Assembly: GCA_030998015.1 (NCBI GenBank)
Contig: JARWMV010000238.1
Location: 372,001-436,000 of the forward strand
Source of the DNA: Ceratorhiza oryzae-sativae
Taxonomy: Eukaryota; Basidiomycota; Agaricomycetes; Cantharellales; Ceratobasidiaceae
Length of the DNA stretch: 64,000 bases
Direction: 5' to 3'
The notes under the pieces were generated by a model. That model worked only from the letters and a program-made list of their open reading frames with translations. It was not told the origin of the DNA and made no database searches. Shown here one piece after another: positions 54,812-64,000 of this stretch. Within the stretch, counting starts at the first letter, position 1, and every line of letters starts with the position of its first letter. A program made the translations under genes and the position numbers.

Positions 54812-56533
54812 TCATGCAGACAACACCATCGGTTCTTTCGTCTCGACCTGCTCGACCTCTAGCGTTTTTGCTTCCATGTCATTCAGGGCTCGCTCTTCTC
54901 TGTAGAACGCTACGACGGCGATAATCTCGAGGGCAACATACGCTACCAAGAACCAGAGAGCTGCAGACCGTCCGACAAACCCTGGCCCCGAGTTAGTTCG
55001 CTCATCAACGGACGCCTGGATGGATGTAGTCGCAGAAGTACCGACAGCGGAGCCAAGTTGGAGAGCAGCGTTAAACACAGCACCCACAGTGCCCGCATAT
55101 TCGGGGGGAGTATTCCGGAAGAACGAAATGTTTGTAAGGACAAAGACGATGGCAGTCCCGGCGGTGCCAATGATGAAAGCAGGAAAAGCGAGCGGCCAGT
55201 ATTGATCGTGGAGCTTGGCAGTGAAGGGTAGCATCAAGCTAGCTGCAAGCGCAAGGCCAAGGCTGACAAGGATAAGGACCTTGGGACGCCCGAGCCTTGC
55301 TATGCGCCCGCCGTTGACCATGATAGACCCACCAACGATACCAAGAGGCAAGAACTTGACACCAGCGATGATGCTAGACCAGTGCAAGACGTCTTGCCAG
55401 TACGGGAGAATGTAAAGTAGACCTGGAACCACCAAAAGTAAGGCATGAGAGCCACGGCAAAGAGAACGGCAAAGTTGGGATAGAACCACAACTTTGGAGG
55501 CCTGTCAAAGGGGTACGGTCAGTATTCGTCGTTGAGGTGCAACGGAAAGCAACGTACAACGCCGCGTTTTTTTCGTCGACTCGAGTTTCCCACACGAAGA
55601 ACGCAATTACTAGCCCGACTGCTACAAAGATGGAACGAGCACCCCAGCCGAAGCCCACGGGGAGACGATCCAGTCGTCAGGGCGTAGACGAAAAGGATGA
55701 TGGCGGCCGTCAGAGTCGATACGCCAACAAAATCGAGTTGAGAGGCCTTGGTGTCTTTGTGACGAGGAGTGGTCGGAATCAAGACGATACAAGCCGCAGC
55801 GATCGGAAGGGCAATCATGGCGATCAGCCAAAAGATCCATCGCCATGAGGCGTATTGGGCAAAAATAGCACCGATCATTGTGTCAAGAACTAGAGTACAA
55901 CCGTGAGTACAAAGCTATGGTATGCAGATAGACAAACATACCGTTCCCAATGGCACCGGCCGCACCAAACATACCAATGGAACGAGCTTGCTCGGCCGGT
56001 TCAGGGAACATTTGGACGAGAAGGTTGAGAGCCGACGGAATTGTTAGGGAAGCCCCGATTCCTTGAAGAGCTCGAAGGACGAGTAGGACGATGCGATCTT
56101 TGACGAACCCGACTCCGAGTGATATGACTCCAAAGAATGTGGTACCAACGATAAACGCAGGCTTTGGGCTGTAGATGTCCGAGACACGGCCGCTCTGGCA
56201 AATCAAAATAAGCACCTAATCCCACAATGCAGAGCAAACGAAACTCACGATCAACAAAAACGAGGCAAACGTGGCCTGGTATGCCGCAACAAGCCATACA
56301 GAGTCACTCTCGGTAAGGCTCACGTTATGGGCGATCGCAGGCAAAGCGGGGAGCACGGCAGAGTTGTTCAAAGTGTCAAGGAACTGGCCCAGACAGAAGA
56401 ACGCAAGCAGCAAATACTTGCGCAAAGGTGCGGCTGAAGCAAGTGACTAGGACTCGACCGTTTCCTTGGTGGGCTCTTCTGCGACCAGGGTAGGTGCAGA
56501 AGAAAGCTCGACGGAAGTAGGAGCGGTGGCCAT
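54812..56533 (-). pseudogene. MFS transporter (DHA2-like), copy 2, inactivated
   Basis: Tandem paralogue of copy 1 with the same order of spans and the same motif run (S-G-R-V-S-D-I-Y-S-P-K-P, R-A-L-Q-G-I-G-A-S, F-P-E-P-A-E-Q-A-R-S-I-G, A-S-W-R-W-I-F-W). The ATG at 56533 gives a 28-codon head that ends in TAG (codon 29) just before S-L-A-S-A-A-P. The next usable start would lie inside the first span. Two one-base losses fall in the loop after T-T-G-S near 55665 and 55625, and a further one near 55401-55406 coincides with that in copy 1. The last 200 residues read cleanly to 54812. Both copies therefore look dead or badly sequenced; the shared lesion argues for real decay. Confidence 0.75.
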
Positions 56534-57070
56534 TGGAAGAGCCGAGAGGAATTGCTAGTGATGCCAGTCCCAACGCCAAGGTCCGCCATGTTTTATGGTA
56601 CGGCAGCATGGTGGTACAGAAATTCAGATTCAATGCTCGTTAAGCGTATATCTACCGCTTGCCAAACTGCCGAGTGGAGGGTGGAGGCAGTCAGGACCAA
56701 GTTACCAACCACATTGTAAGTGTTATATAAGCAGACTAGTAGTTTGACAGTCAGCATGGCTCATTTATTCAAACGTTATCTCTCGAAGACTCTCGAAGCT
56801 TAAACCTAACCTAGACTGATATATATTTAAGAAAAAAAAAACACCGGCCTATTCGATACATGAATGCTGGATCTCGCAAATGCAAACACAGCATCAACAA
56901 AACCCCCAAGAAAATAAACACCATGCATATAGAGAATAGGAAATAGGAGAGCAACGAGCGAATGACGCGAGATATGATGGCAACATTTCGCGTGATTTCA
57001 GACAAATCTAGGTCCAGGGGAAGGAAAGACGAAGAGAAGAAAGGAAATAAAGAGAACTTGGTTGAATATT
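56534..57070. other. Spacer between MFS copy 2 and Opi1
   Basis: About 540 bp, locally AT-rich near 56810-56960, without recognised genes. An A10 run lies at about 56831-56840. Confidence 0.45.
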
Positions 57071-59161
57071 TCAGTTTTCAGAATCAATCTTGATAGGAGG
57101 CAACTTTAGATCGCCGTCCGAGTCGACATCCATATCCTTGTGTCGCTTAGCATCTCGCCCACCCCCCTTGCGGCGCTTCTTGCGCACATGACCCAAAACG
57201 GGCTTGACATCTTCGTTTCCATCTGTTTCGGTCTCGCTCCCGGCAGTCGACACAGCCGCTGACGAAGGGTACGACGAAAATGCTGAATGGGTGTTCGTCC
57301 GCGGCTGACCCAGCGCATCTCGGAACGAATGCGGAAACGACATGGGGGAGAGTGGAGTGACCATCGACAACGAACGTGGTGACCCAGATCCAGACGTGAG
57401 GGCGGGTGTGCCGGGTATACCACCGTTCTGATGAGAATAAGGCGAAGATGAAAATGATTCTGGGAGCTCCGTTGCGCCTTGCTCCCCACGCTGGATGCCC
57501 ACCACGCGCAGTCGGTCGACCCACACCTCGGCACGGTCGAGGCTCTCTTTTACCACACCGGTGACGCCCCGCATCATGTCGAGGCTCTCGGTCGCTAGCG
57601 TCATCACGCGCTGCGCAGCTTGGGCTGCCGTACCTGCAGTCGGTTGGGGACGGGGCCCGGGCCGGGCCGCATGGGTACCATCAGCCGGGGTACTTGATCG
57701 GGGTGGATAAGGCGCCCTCGCGGATGAACTCGAGCCAGTCCGTCGATGCCCAGACCCCGCACCGTCGTGGGCAACTTCACGGCCAGCAGAGGCCCATCGT
57801 TCAGGCAAGCGCAGGAGCACAGACCGGACAGTTCCCCGAGCAGGTTCTGGAAGCGCCCCGCCAGCATACCGGCTAACAATGTCCACCGCCTGACGAATCG
57901 TGGCTACGACATCCCGCTTGACCGCGCTCAGCCGGGCGAGCGTCGCCGGCGACACAGGCGCATCCTGGTCCATATGCAGCGGTAGCAATAGGTCGCCTGT
58001 GCCAGCGCCCGGAGAGAGCGAATCAAGAAACTCGCGCAGGACCGCGATTTGGCTATCGATCCGATTGGTCGCATACTGCCCAGGCGAATCACGTGTTATC
58101 ATCAGTCGGAAGGCATATGATCAAACAGCATGTGCTCACCTGCAACCACTGCAAACAATACTTGAGGCGCTTCATGCTTTCGTCGCTGAGCGCAGCGCCG
58201 ATGCCACCAGCCTCGAGCAGCATAGCCTGCCATCGGCTGCGGGTGGCGATCTGGCGGTCTGGCTCGCTCGAGACACCAGACCCTGCATCCTGACTACTCG
58301 GCAGCACACCATTATCACGCGTGACGGATGATGTGGGGGATCGCATTATTGTGGCGCTTGCGGCCGAATCGGAAATGCACCGCTCCAAACTGCGGCCCCG
58401 CACGGGGCCCGAGTCTGTGTCTTGCGTGGGCTGGGATCGGGGGGTGGGCGTGCGCGCGGGTTCGTCGCGCGGGCTGTCTGTGCGCGTGCCATAGCGTTGC
58501 TCCAGCTACATGGGAATGGGCCATCAGCACAAGGCGATGACCGCGATGAGGAAACAAAACGCACCCTGTCCAATTGCCTGCAGGCAAACTCGTCGAGCTG
58601 GGCCGTCGGCAATCGATCTATCACCGGCTTGCTGATCGTTTTGACAGAGGACTCGACCATCCGAGCACCGTACTGCGTATCGCGTCATGAGCATATACAC
58701 CCCCCACGAACCACAACATGCACAAACCTTGACCACGCGCGAGCTGGCCTTGCTTTGCGAATAGGCACTGAGAACACTGGTGACGAGGGGCAAGGTCGAC
58801 ACACGAGACACGAAATCACCGTTGGCGACATCGTCATCTGGCAGGGGTTTAGATATCGATGGTTCGGAAGCATTCACAGAATCAGCAGACCGAGATGCGG
58901 CGGGCGTTGCGCCTGGCAGAGTAGGAGGGGCTAAGTCGGGGATCAAGTTCAGCGCCTTGTCGCCATCCAAACCGTAGCAGAGAGCAACGCACCAGGCTCA
59001 CCACACAAAGGAGGAGAGGATGAGGAGCAGGCGCCTTGGCTTCGCATGTCGCCTAGCGCCTTGACCGCCATGAGTACATCTGCGTCATTCTCGTCAATGA
59101 TTCCGGTCGTCAGAGCCACCGGGCGGGAAGACACGGCGGCCGTGGTTTCAATTATGGACAT
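57071..59161 (-). CDS. OPI1: Opi1-type transcriptional repressor of phospholipid synthesis
   Basis: In yeast, Opi1 senses phosphatidic acid at the ER and represses INO genes. The ATG at 59161 is followed by D-E-N-D-A-D-V-L-M-A-V-K-A-L-G-D-M-R, the N-terminal Opi1 helix. After introns come R-V-S-T-L-P-L-V, L-S-A-Y-S-Q-S-K, and R-M-V-E-S-S-V-K-T-I-S-K-P-V-I-D-R-L-P with Q-L-D-E-F-A-C-R-Q-L-D-R, the strongest family signature. The last long exon (to 57071) holds L-R-E-F-L-D-S-L, A-T-E-S-L-D-M-M-R-G-V-T-G-V-V-K-E-S-L-D-R-A-E and V-W-V-D-R-L-R-V-V-G. It ends in a Ser-rich region and a basic, nuclear-signal-like patch R-K-K-R-R-K-G-G-G. The junction at about 58960-59010 does not fit phase well, so one exon border there is uncertain. 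The same-strand neighbour is the GATA regulator. Confidence 0.85.
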
Positions 59162-59891
59162 GGCGTGGTTGTTGCGGTGGGGATCGCCGCCGTCGTCGGT
59201 GGTAAGCAGCGATAAGGATCAGACCCAACCGGGTGCTGTTTCTGGGGGAACTGTATGGGGAGGTGGTGGCGGCGAGGGCGAACAGGTACCGGGGCAGGCA
59301 AGGTCGAGGGAGAGCGCGGCAGATGATGGCGGGAAGACAAGAGACCCATCTTGCGTGCAAAAGAGTGTGATTCTGGCTGGCACGTGAAAGTTGCCCTTGT
59401 CGGTGAAACTTGTCCTAGACTGTGCTAGTCGCTCCCCATTATATTACTGGTGCTCCAACCTCGTCTCTCGTTCGCTTGCGTCAAATTTCTTCCCGATACA
59501 AACCCGCTCGCAAAACATACTGTCTCACCCAGCCCGAGAAACAAAACCCCAGCAGATAAGATTACGTCAAAACTGCATTGTCACAGCCCCCCGCTGTGGT
59601 TTGATATACTCCGATTGAACGTGATTTACAAAACCGGGGCTCGAACGGGGATATGATTGCCCGTAGGCTATTTTGCTCCATGAATCATTTGCGCACTTCT
59701 AGCGGTGTATAATCAATCGTGAACGGTTTACCAATATCGATCAAGTCCGCTCGTCGAAAAACTCCAAAGAATCACACCAGTCAATTCCATCAAACACAAG
59801 CTACAGTAGTAGTAGAACACAACAGTAATAGAAAGTATCAGAGCGGGGGAGATATATGTCAAGGTATACATAGCACATCACAAGACAACTG
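59162..59891. other. Spacer between Opi1 and the GATA factor
   Basis: About 730 bp without a supportable gene. A GGGGCTCGAACGGGG string at 59637-59651 recalls a tRNA T-arm but lacks a pairing stem. Confidence 0.45.
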
Positions 59892-61929
59892 TCAACTGCT
59901 AGACTGGTTATCGTTCAGAACCCAAAGTGTCCCGCCTCGCGCGCGAGGGCTACGCGGAGGAAGACTCACACTCTCAGCGGGAGCAGGAGTGTTAATACTC
60001 GGACTTACCCTCGTCCGCTCCCTCTCGTCTACACCGTTTTCAACAATCCCAGCCTCGTCCAGCCCGCGCTTCACCCCCGCAAGCATGACATCCGTGCGGC
60101 GGAGCATGTCTTCGAGACGAGCGCGTTCAGCGCGAAGCTCTGCATAGTGGTTTTCAAGCTCAGCACGTGTGGGCACTGGCGGAGGGTTTGGGGAATCATG
60201 GGGGTAATGAACGGGGGCTATTGAGGAAACATTTGAAAGCGTTAATGGCGGGCCGAATATGCATGATGGATGTACTTGCCAGACTCGTCCCTTTCACGAG
60301 GCGGTGCACCCAGATACCCCGGCGCAGGACCACGATCGCTACCAGCGGCACCGAGATTGATGGGGGGAAGTTCAAGCCCACCGTGAGGGCTCGAAAAACG
60401 CCCACGGTTGCTGTACCGACGTTCGTCTTCCATTCCTGGGAGGCTCGGCATCGGACCTTCGCGATGATAAGATGCAACGGGGCTGGTCGAAGTTGAAGGC
60501 TCTACCAGGGCGGCTTCGTCGATGTAGCGACCTAGAGGCACGGGGCTATCGGCACCCGTGTCGCCTTGGCTGGATGCGCTTGGGGGACCTGGAGGGACTG
60601 AAAGAACAGTCGAGTTCAAGCTAGGATCGGCTACTGAGGCTACTGGCTTGGACTTGCGTTGTCTCTTTTTCTTGGGCTGTCCGTCGGGGGCTTCAAACGA
60701 TTGACTGTCGGGGTGGAGTGCTCCGTCTGGGGGACGACCGACTGCTACGAGCGCCTCGGCCGCGGTTTGCTCAAGCTGCTTGCTGGGACCAGCAGCCGCG
60801 ACCCGTTTCCTGCGCTTGATAACAGATTTTTTCATCTCTTCCGGCCGATGCGTTCCGTGGAGCTTGTAATACAGCCCTGAGAATTCCAAGGCAAGCAGTA
60901 AGCTCGTGTGCATTCTTGGGAGCGGGAAATGAAAAATGGGGCAACGATCGCGCAGATTATCAGATATGCAGACTTGGCTGCAATCTGATAAGATTGTTGG
61001 GCGTGTCACCGAAATGGCATGTTTTGTCCGATAGACGAGCAACTGCGCACCGGTGCAGCGTCCGGGAGCCAGGCAAGCACGACGAGATAAGAGTAGGGGA
61101 ATGGCACGATAGGAGATAGCGTTGATGTTGCCATCAGAAGGCGTACTCACCACAAGCGTTACAGATGTTATTCCCACTATCATCTCGCCGCCAGAGTGGA
61201 GTGGTGCTTGTCCCGCAGTTTGTGCAGCTGAGAGCCCCAGGGGCCCCGGCGAGTCGGTCCGAGGTTGCGGTGGGTGCAGGCCGGGACTGTGACTGGCTGG
61301 AGCCGTTGGTCGCGATGTTGTTGTTGTATGCTGGGCAGCCTGCACAGGCGGATGCACCACCGGTGCCATCACAGCGACCATCGCCGGGCATGTGCCTCCG
61401 TTGTGGACGACAGGGGGCGGGGGGAGAGCCGGGGGGTCGTTGGGGGCTGCTGGGGACGGGGTGGTCGGCTGCTGAGAGACAAATGTGTAGCTCGGGGTGG
61501 ATGTGCGGCCGAGCGAGACTGGCCGGGGCTGCCGCCGCGACTTGGCATAGAGACCTGGACGGGTGTGAGCGCATGCACGGAGCAGGGGCCGCGACCGGGG
61601 AACTCACCGCAAGCGTTGCATATGGAGCGGCCCTCGGGATCGCGCCTCCAGAGCGGTGTGTTCTCGGTGCCACAGTTGGCACATGACGGGGGCGCGGGCG
61701 ACGGCGCGGGGGGCTGCGGCGGCAGCGCAGAGAGCGGGGAGGGCGTCGGGGGCGCGGCGAGGGTGGTGCCGGCGGACCAGGGCGAGGCGGGTGTTTTGTC
61801 GGCGCTGAGCGTCGGGGCGGGGTCGGAGAGCATCTGGAGCGCAGGGTCGACGACGAGCGCGGGGCGAGCGGGGGACGGGGGAGGCCCGAGGCGCAGGGAC
61901 TCGGGGTGGGGGGCAGCGGCCGTCGCCAT
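59892..61929 (-). CDS. GATA transcription factor, SreA/Urbs1-type iron regulator
   Basis: Two GATA zinc fingers flanking a Cys-rich centre. The ATG at 61929 is followed by a Pro/Ala-rich head and finger 1 (C-A-N-C ... T-P-L-W-R-R-D ... C-N-A-C-G, CX2CX17CX2C). The intron in its last glycine joins L-Y-A-K-S-R-R. The centre has [12 protein letters not shown] with C-A-G-C-P-A-Y-N-N, the iron-sensing motif of SreA/Urbs1/Fep1 repressors. Finger 2 ([14 protein letters not shown]) is completed over an intron by [11 protein letters not shown]. Basic patches ([16 protein letters not shown]) and a C-terminal coiled coil ([16 protein letters not shown]) follow. These factors repress siderophore and iron-uptake genes in iron-replete cells by binding ATC(A/T)GATAA-like sites. 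No siderophore genes are nearby. Confidence 0.9.
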
Positions 61930-62945
61930 ATGACGCACTTTTGAGTGCAGCGGGTGATGAGCGGGACGCGGCGGACGCGGATCGAGCGAGTGTGTGTGTG
62001 GCCTGTCTCTCGCCTGCCGCATCCGGACAAGAGCTCGCTAGGCGCCGGACCACGGTGTCGCGACCGTCGCCGGCCAATCACGATGCGCCGGATTCAACAT
62101 CTCGTGCGCGATAAGCACCTTATCTGTCGCCGTTACGCTCTCGATCGTTACCGCTCCTCCGCGCCCCGACCTCAGTCCGCGCGCTGTGTCAAGCTTTAAA
62201 CATTTGGGGTCGTTCCCGGGGGCTAGACAGCTGCAACGTGCGCCGCTCGACGGCCGAGACCATCGCCCTGCCGTCGCGAAAAAGTCCCAAATTGATGCGT
62301 CCATTTCAGCCCGAGCTCTGACGTGGATCGAGATACCGAGATTTTCAGCCCGGCTGTGCTCCGATAGCGTGCGGGTCCCAGATGCCCAGCGCCGGCGATA
62401 ATCTGTGTGTTGTTCCCCGCGCTTCCCGCCATACGCATATCGAGTCCGAATTAAACATTGGGGGGAGGGCCTCTGCCCCCGTCCCCACCCTGGATTCCCT
62501 CCCTCCCCCACTCCCCAGTTCCGCCCCACTCCCGTGCGCTGATGATCGGAAGGCGCCCTACGTATCTCATCCCACTCTTGCCCGCATATAGCCTACCTGC
62601 CGCGCTCGACATGCCTTAACCGGCCCCTCCCTCATGTCGTCTGCACGCGTTCGACCCCCCACGTGTGCGGTCTAGGCATCCAGGCAGGCGGGCCTATGCT
62701 CGACATGTATCCAAAAAGTTTCTATTACCCCAAATCTACCGTCACTCGACATCCCGCGCGATTAAACCACACCTTCTCACACGGTCACATCGCTGCGCAC
62801 ACATCAGGGTGTCCCCGTCCGCACTTTTCACACACACACACACACATTCCAGTCTGATCGACGTTTCCATTTCATTGTATTGCCCTCATGTTAGATTCAA
62901 TATTATACATCACTAATCGTATCTCGGAATAATACGCTGCAGCCC
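61930..62945. other. 1-kb spacer between GATA factor and PYC
   Basis: Contains the GATA-factor promoter and the PYC 3' region. The stretch is CT-rich on the plus strand near 62460-62660, with a CA repeat at 62829-62846. No gene is seen. Confidence 0.5.
62829..62846 (+). repeat. CA dinucleotide repeat, nine units
   Basis: Uninterrupted (CA)9, about 100 bp after the PYC stop codon. Confidence 0.95.
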
Positions 62946-63969
62946 TCAATGAACGATTTCGACGAGAAGATCTCCCTGGTTCAGACTGTCGCCTTGCGCA
63001 ACAACCACCCGCTTGATGTGACCCGAGACCGGCGCAGAAACCGCGCTCTCCATCTGAATGCATCCGCCACGTGAGCGTCCGCGGCCGATCGAGATTAGGT
63101 TCGCTGCTTACCTTCATGGCGCTTTGCACACACAAGATGTCGCCCTTCTTGACCTCTTGGCCCTCCTTGACCCGCACGTCGATGACCACACCAGACATGG
63201 GCGCGCCAACCGAACCAGGGTCGGCCGTCGCCTTTTCGCGGCGCACCGTCTCGGTCGCAGCAGACTTGTCCTCGACTGGCACAGCGCGAACCTATCAAAA
63301 AGCCGTAAATGAATTGACAGTTCAACACGGCACGCAATCATTTACTCACCTCCCCGTTGACCTCGAACCAAACATCGCGCATCCCACGAGTCTCGTCCAC
63401 GGTCCCGACAGCGAGCAGGCGGATAATGAGGGTCTTTCCCTTTTCGATCTGGACGTGCATCTCCTCCCCAATATCGGGCTTGGACAAGAAGAAGCGCGTT
63501 GGCAGAATGCTAAGATCCAAATCGCGTGTTAGCAATTCTCTTCCTCCCCTTTCCCCGCGATCAGAGTCTATACCCACCTGAGGTCTCCGTACTTCTCAAC
63601 CATGGCTTGATACTCTTCAAACACCTTGGGGTACATCGCGTATGACGAGACATCAGCATCAGTAATGTGCTTGCCGAACTTGGCCCGCAGATCGGCCTTG
63701 ATCTTCTTGAGGTCAAGCGGCTCGAGCGTGGCTCCCGGTCGGCCGTCGATGCGGGGCTTATCACGAATGATGTGCGTGCGAAGAGGCTCGGGGAATCCGC
63801 CAACAGGCTGCCCAAGATATCCTTGGAAGAACTCGACGACCGACGACGGGAAGTCGAGGGTCTGTGCACGTTCGAGCACATCCTTTTTCGACAGGCTATT
63901 GGAAACCATGAACTGCGCAAAGTCTCCGACAACCTTGGACGATGGGGTAACCTTGATGATGTCTCCGCA
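62946..63969 (-). CDS. PYC: Pyruvate carboxylase, C-terminal part (5' end beyond window)
   Basis: ATP-dependent carboxylation of pyruvate to oxaloacetate. The visible exons are 63969-63578, 63509-63350, 63291-63112 and 63053-62946; earlier exons lie outside. They cover the end of the carboxyltransferase/tetramerisation region (G-D-F-A-Q-F-M-V, F-P-S-S-V-V-E-F-F-Q-G-Y-L-G, R-I-D-G-R-P-G-A, Y-A-M-Y-P-K-V-F) and the whole biotin carrier domain (S-V-G-A-P-M-S-G-V-V, V-K-E-G-Q-E-V-K-K-G-D). The biotin motif S-A-M-K / M-E is split by an intron exactly after the Lys that receives biotin. The end is D-L-L-V-E-I-V-H. The frame is intact. Fungal PYC is usually cytosolic and feeds anaplerosis. Confidence 0.95.
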
Positions 63970-64000
63970 CTACACGAGTGCATGTAAGTTTCTAGCTTCC

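Noticed and set aside
59600..59700. tRNA-like T-arm string GGGGCTCGAACGGGG on the plus strand
   Set aside because: Neither strand gives a five-base T stem, an anticodon arm or an acceptor stem at proper spacing.

Overview
This 64-kb window is nuclear DNA of a filamentous basidiomycete. Almost every gene is cut by 45-75-nt spliceosomal introns, exons of 20-40 nt occur, and genes lie 100-500 bp apart on both strands. The gene set (DASH subunit Dad3, Opi1, a two-finger SreA/Urbs1-type GATA factor, single-domain RIB3, a pepsin with a C-terminal anchor, F-box paralogues) is fungal. The overall look is Agaricomycetes, most like Rhizoctonia/Ceratobasidiaceae. That placement is my inference, not a search result. 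I found no rRNA, convincing tRNA, transposon, virus or CRISPR array.

Layout. 0-9.6 kb: a VPS9-domain Rab-GEF running off the left edge, an unknown coiled protein, then five tandem intron-poor F-box-like paralogues on the minus strand. 9.8-18.6 kb: a kinesin-14 (+) facing the RNA-lariat debranching enzyme Dbr1 (-), then Dad3 and a Ser/Pro-rich unknown. 20.5-34.8 kb: housekeeping genes: a tubby/LURP-like unknown, ARPC1, mitochondrial ribosomal mS29/DAP3, AP-endonuclease Apn2, a DHHC palmitoyltransferase-like protein, a makorin-type CCCH/RING E3 and a UBA-UBX protein. 35.9-46.8 kb: a rhomboid protease, a peroxisomal-type CoA Nudix hydrolase, a membrane-anchored glycosidase-like protein, an aspartic protease, a protein methyltransferase and a pirin. 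46.9-56.5 kb: a tandem pair of Kv-beta-like aldo-keto reductases, RIB3, and a tandem pair of damaged MFS transporters. 57-64 kb: Opi1, the SreA-like iron regulator and the 3' end of pyruvate carboxylase, all on the minus strand.

The genes do not form one pathway; this is ordinary housekeeping chromatin with three local tandem expansions (F-box, AKR, MFS). Exon models were built by eye from GT/GC-AG junctions and family conservation. For kinesin-14, Dbr1, Dad3 and the 17.5-kb gene the exons sum to whole codon numbers. Several other genes (ARPC1, DAP3, Apn2, aspartic protease, pirin, the MFS pair) carry frame breaks, many at short homopolymers. This matters for anyone using the window: much of it looks like consensus error, while the MFS pair looks like real decay.

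The most notable signals are at least four GC-AG introns, a shared frameshift in both MFS paralogues, a DHHC protein without its catalytic cysteine segment, a PIP box of Apn2 hidden in a shifted frame, and a perfect four-tract G-quadruplex motif in a 1.9-kb gene-free stretch. I did not find a convincing undescribed multi-gene system.
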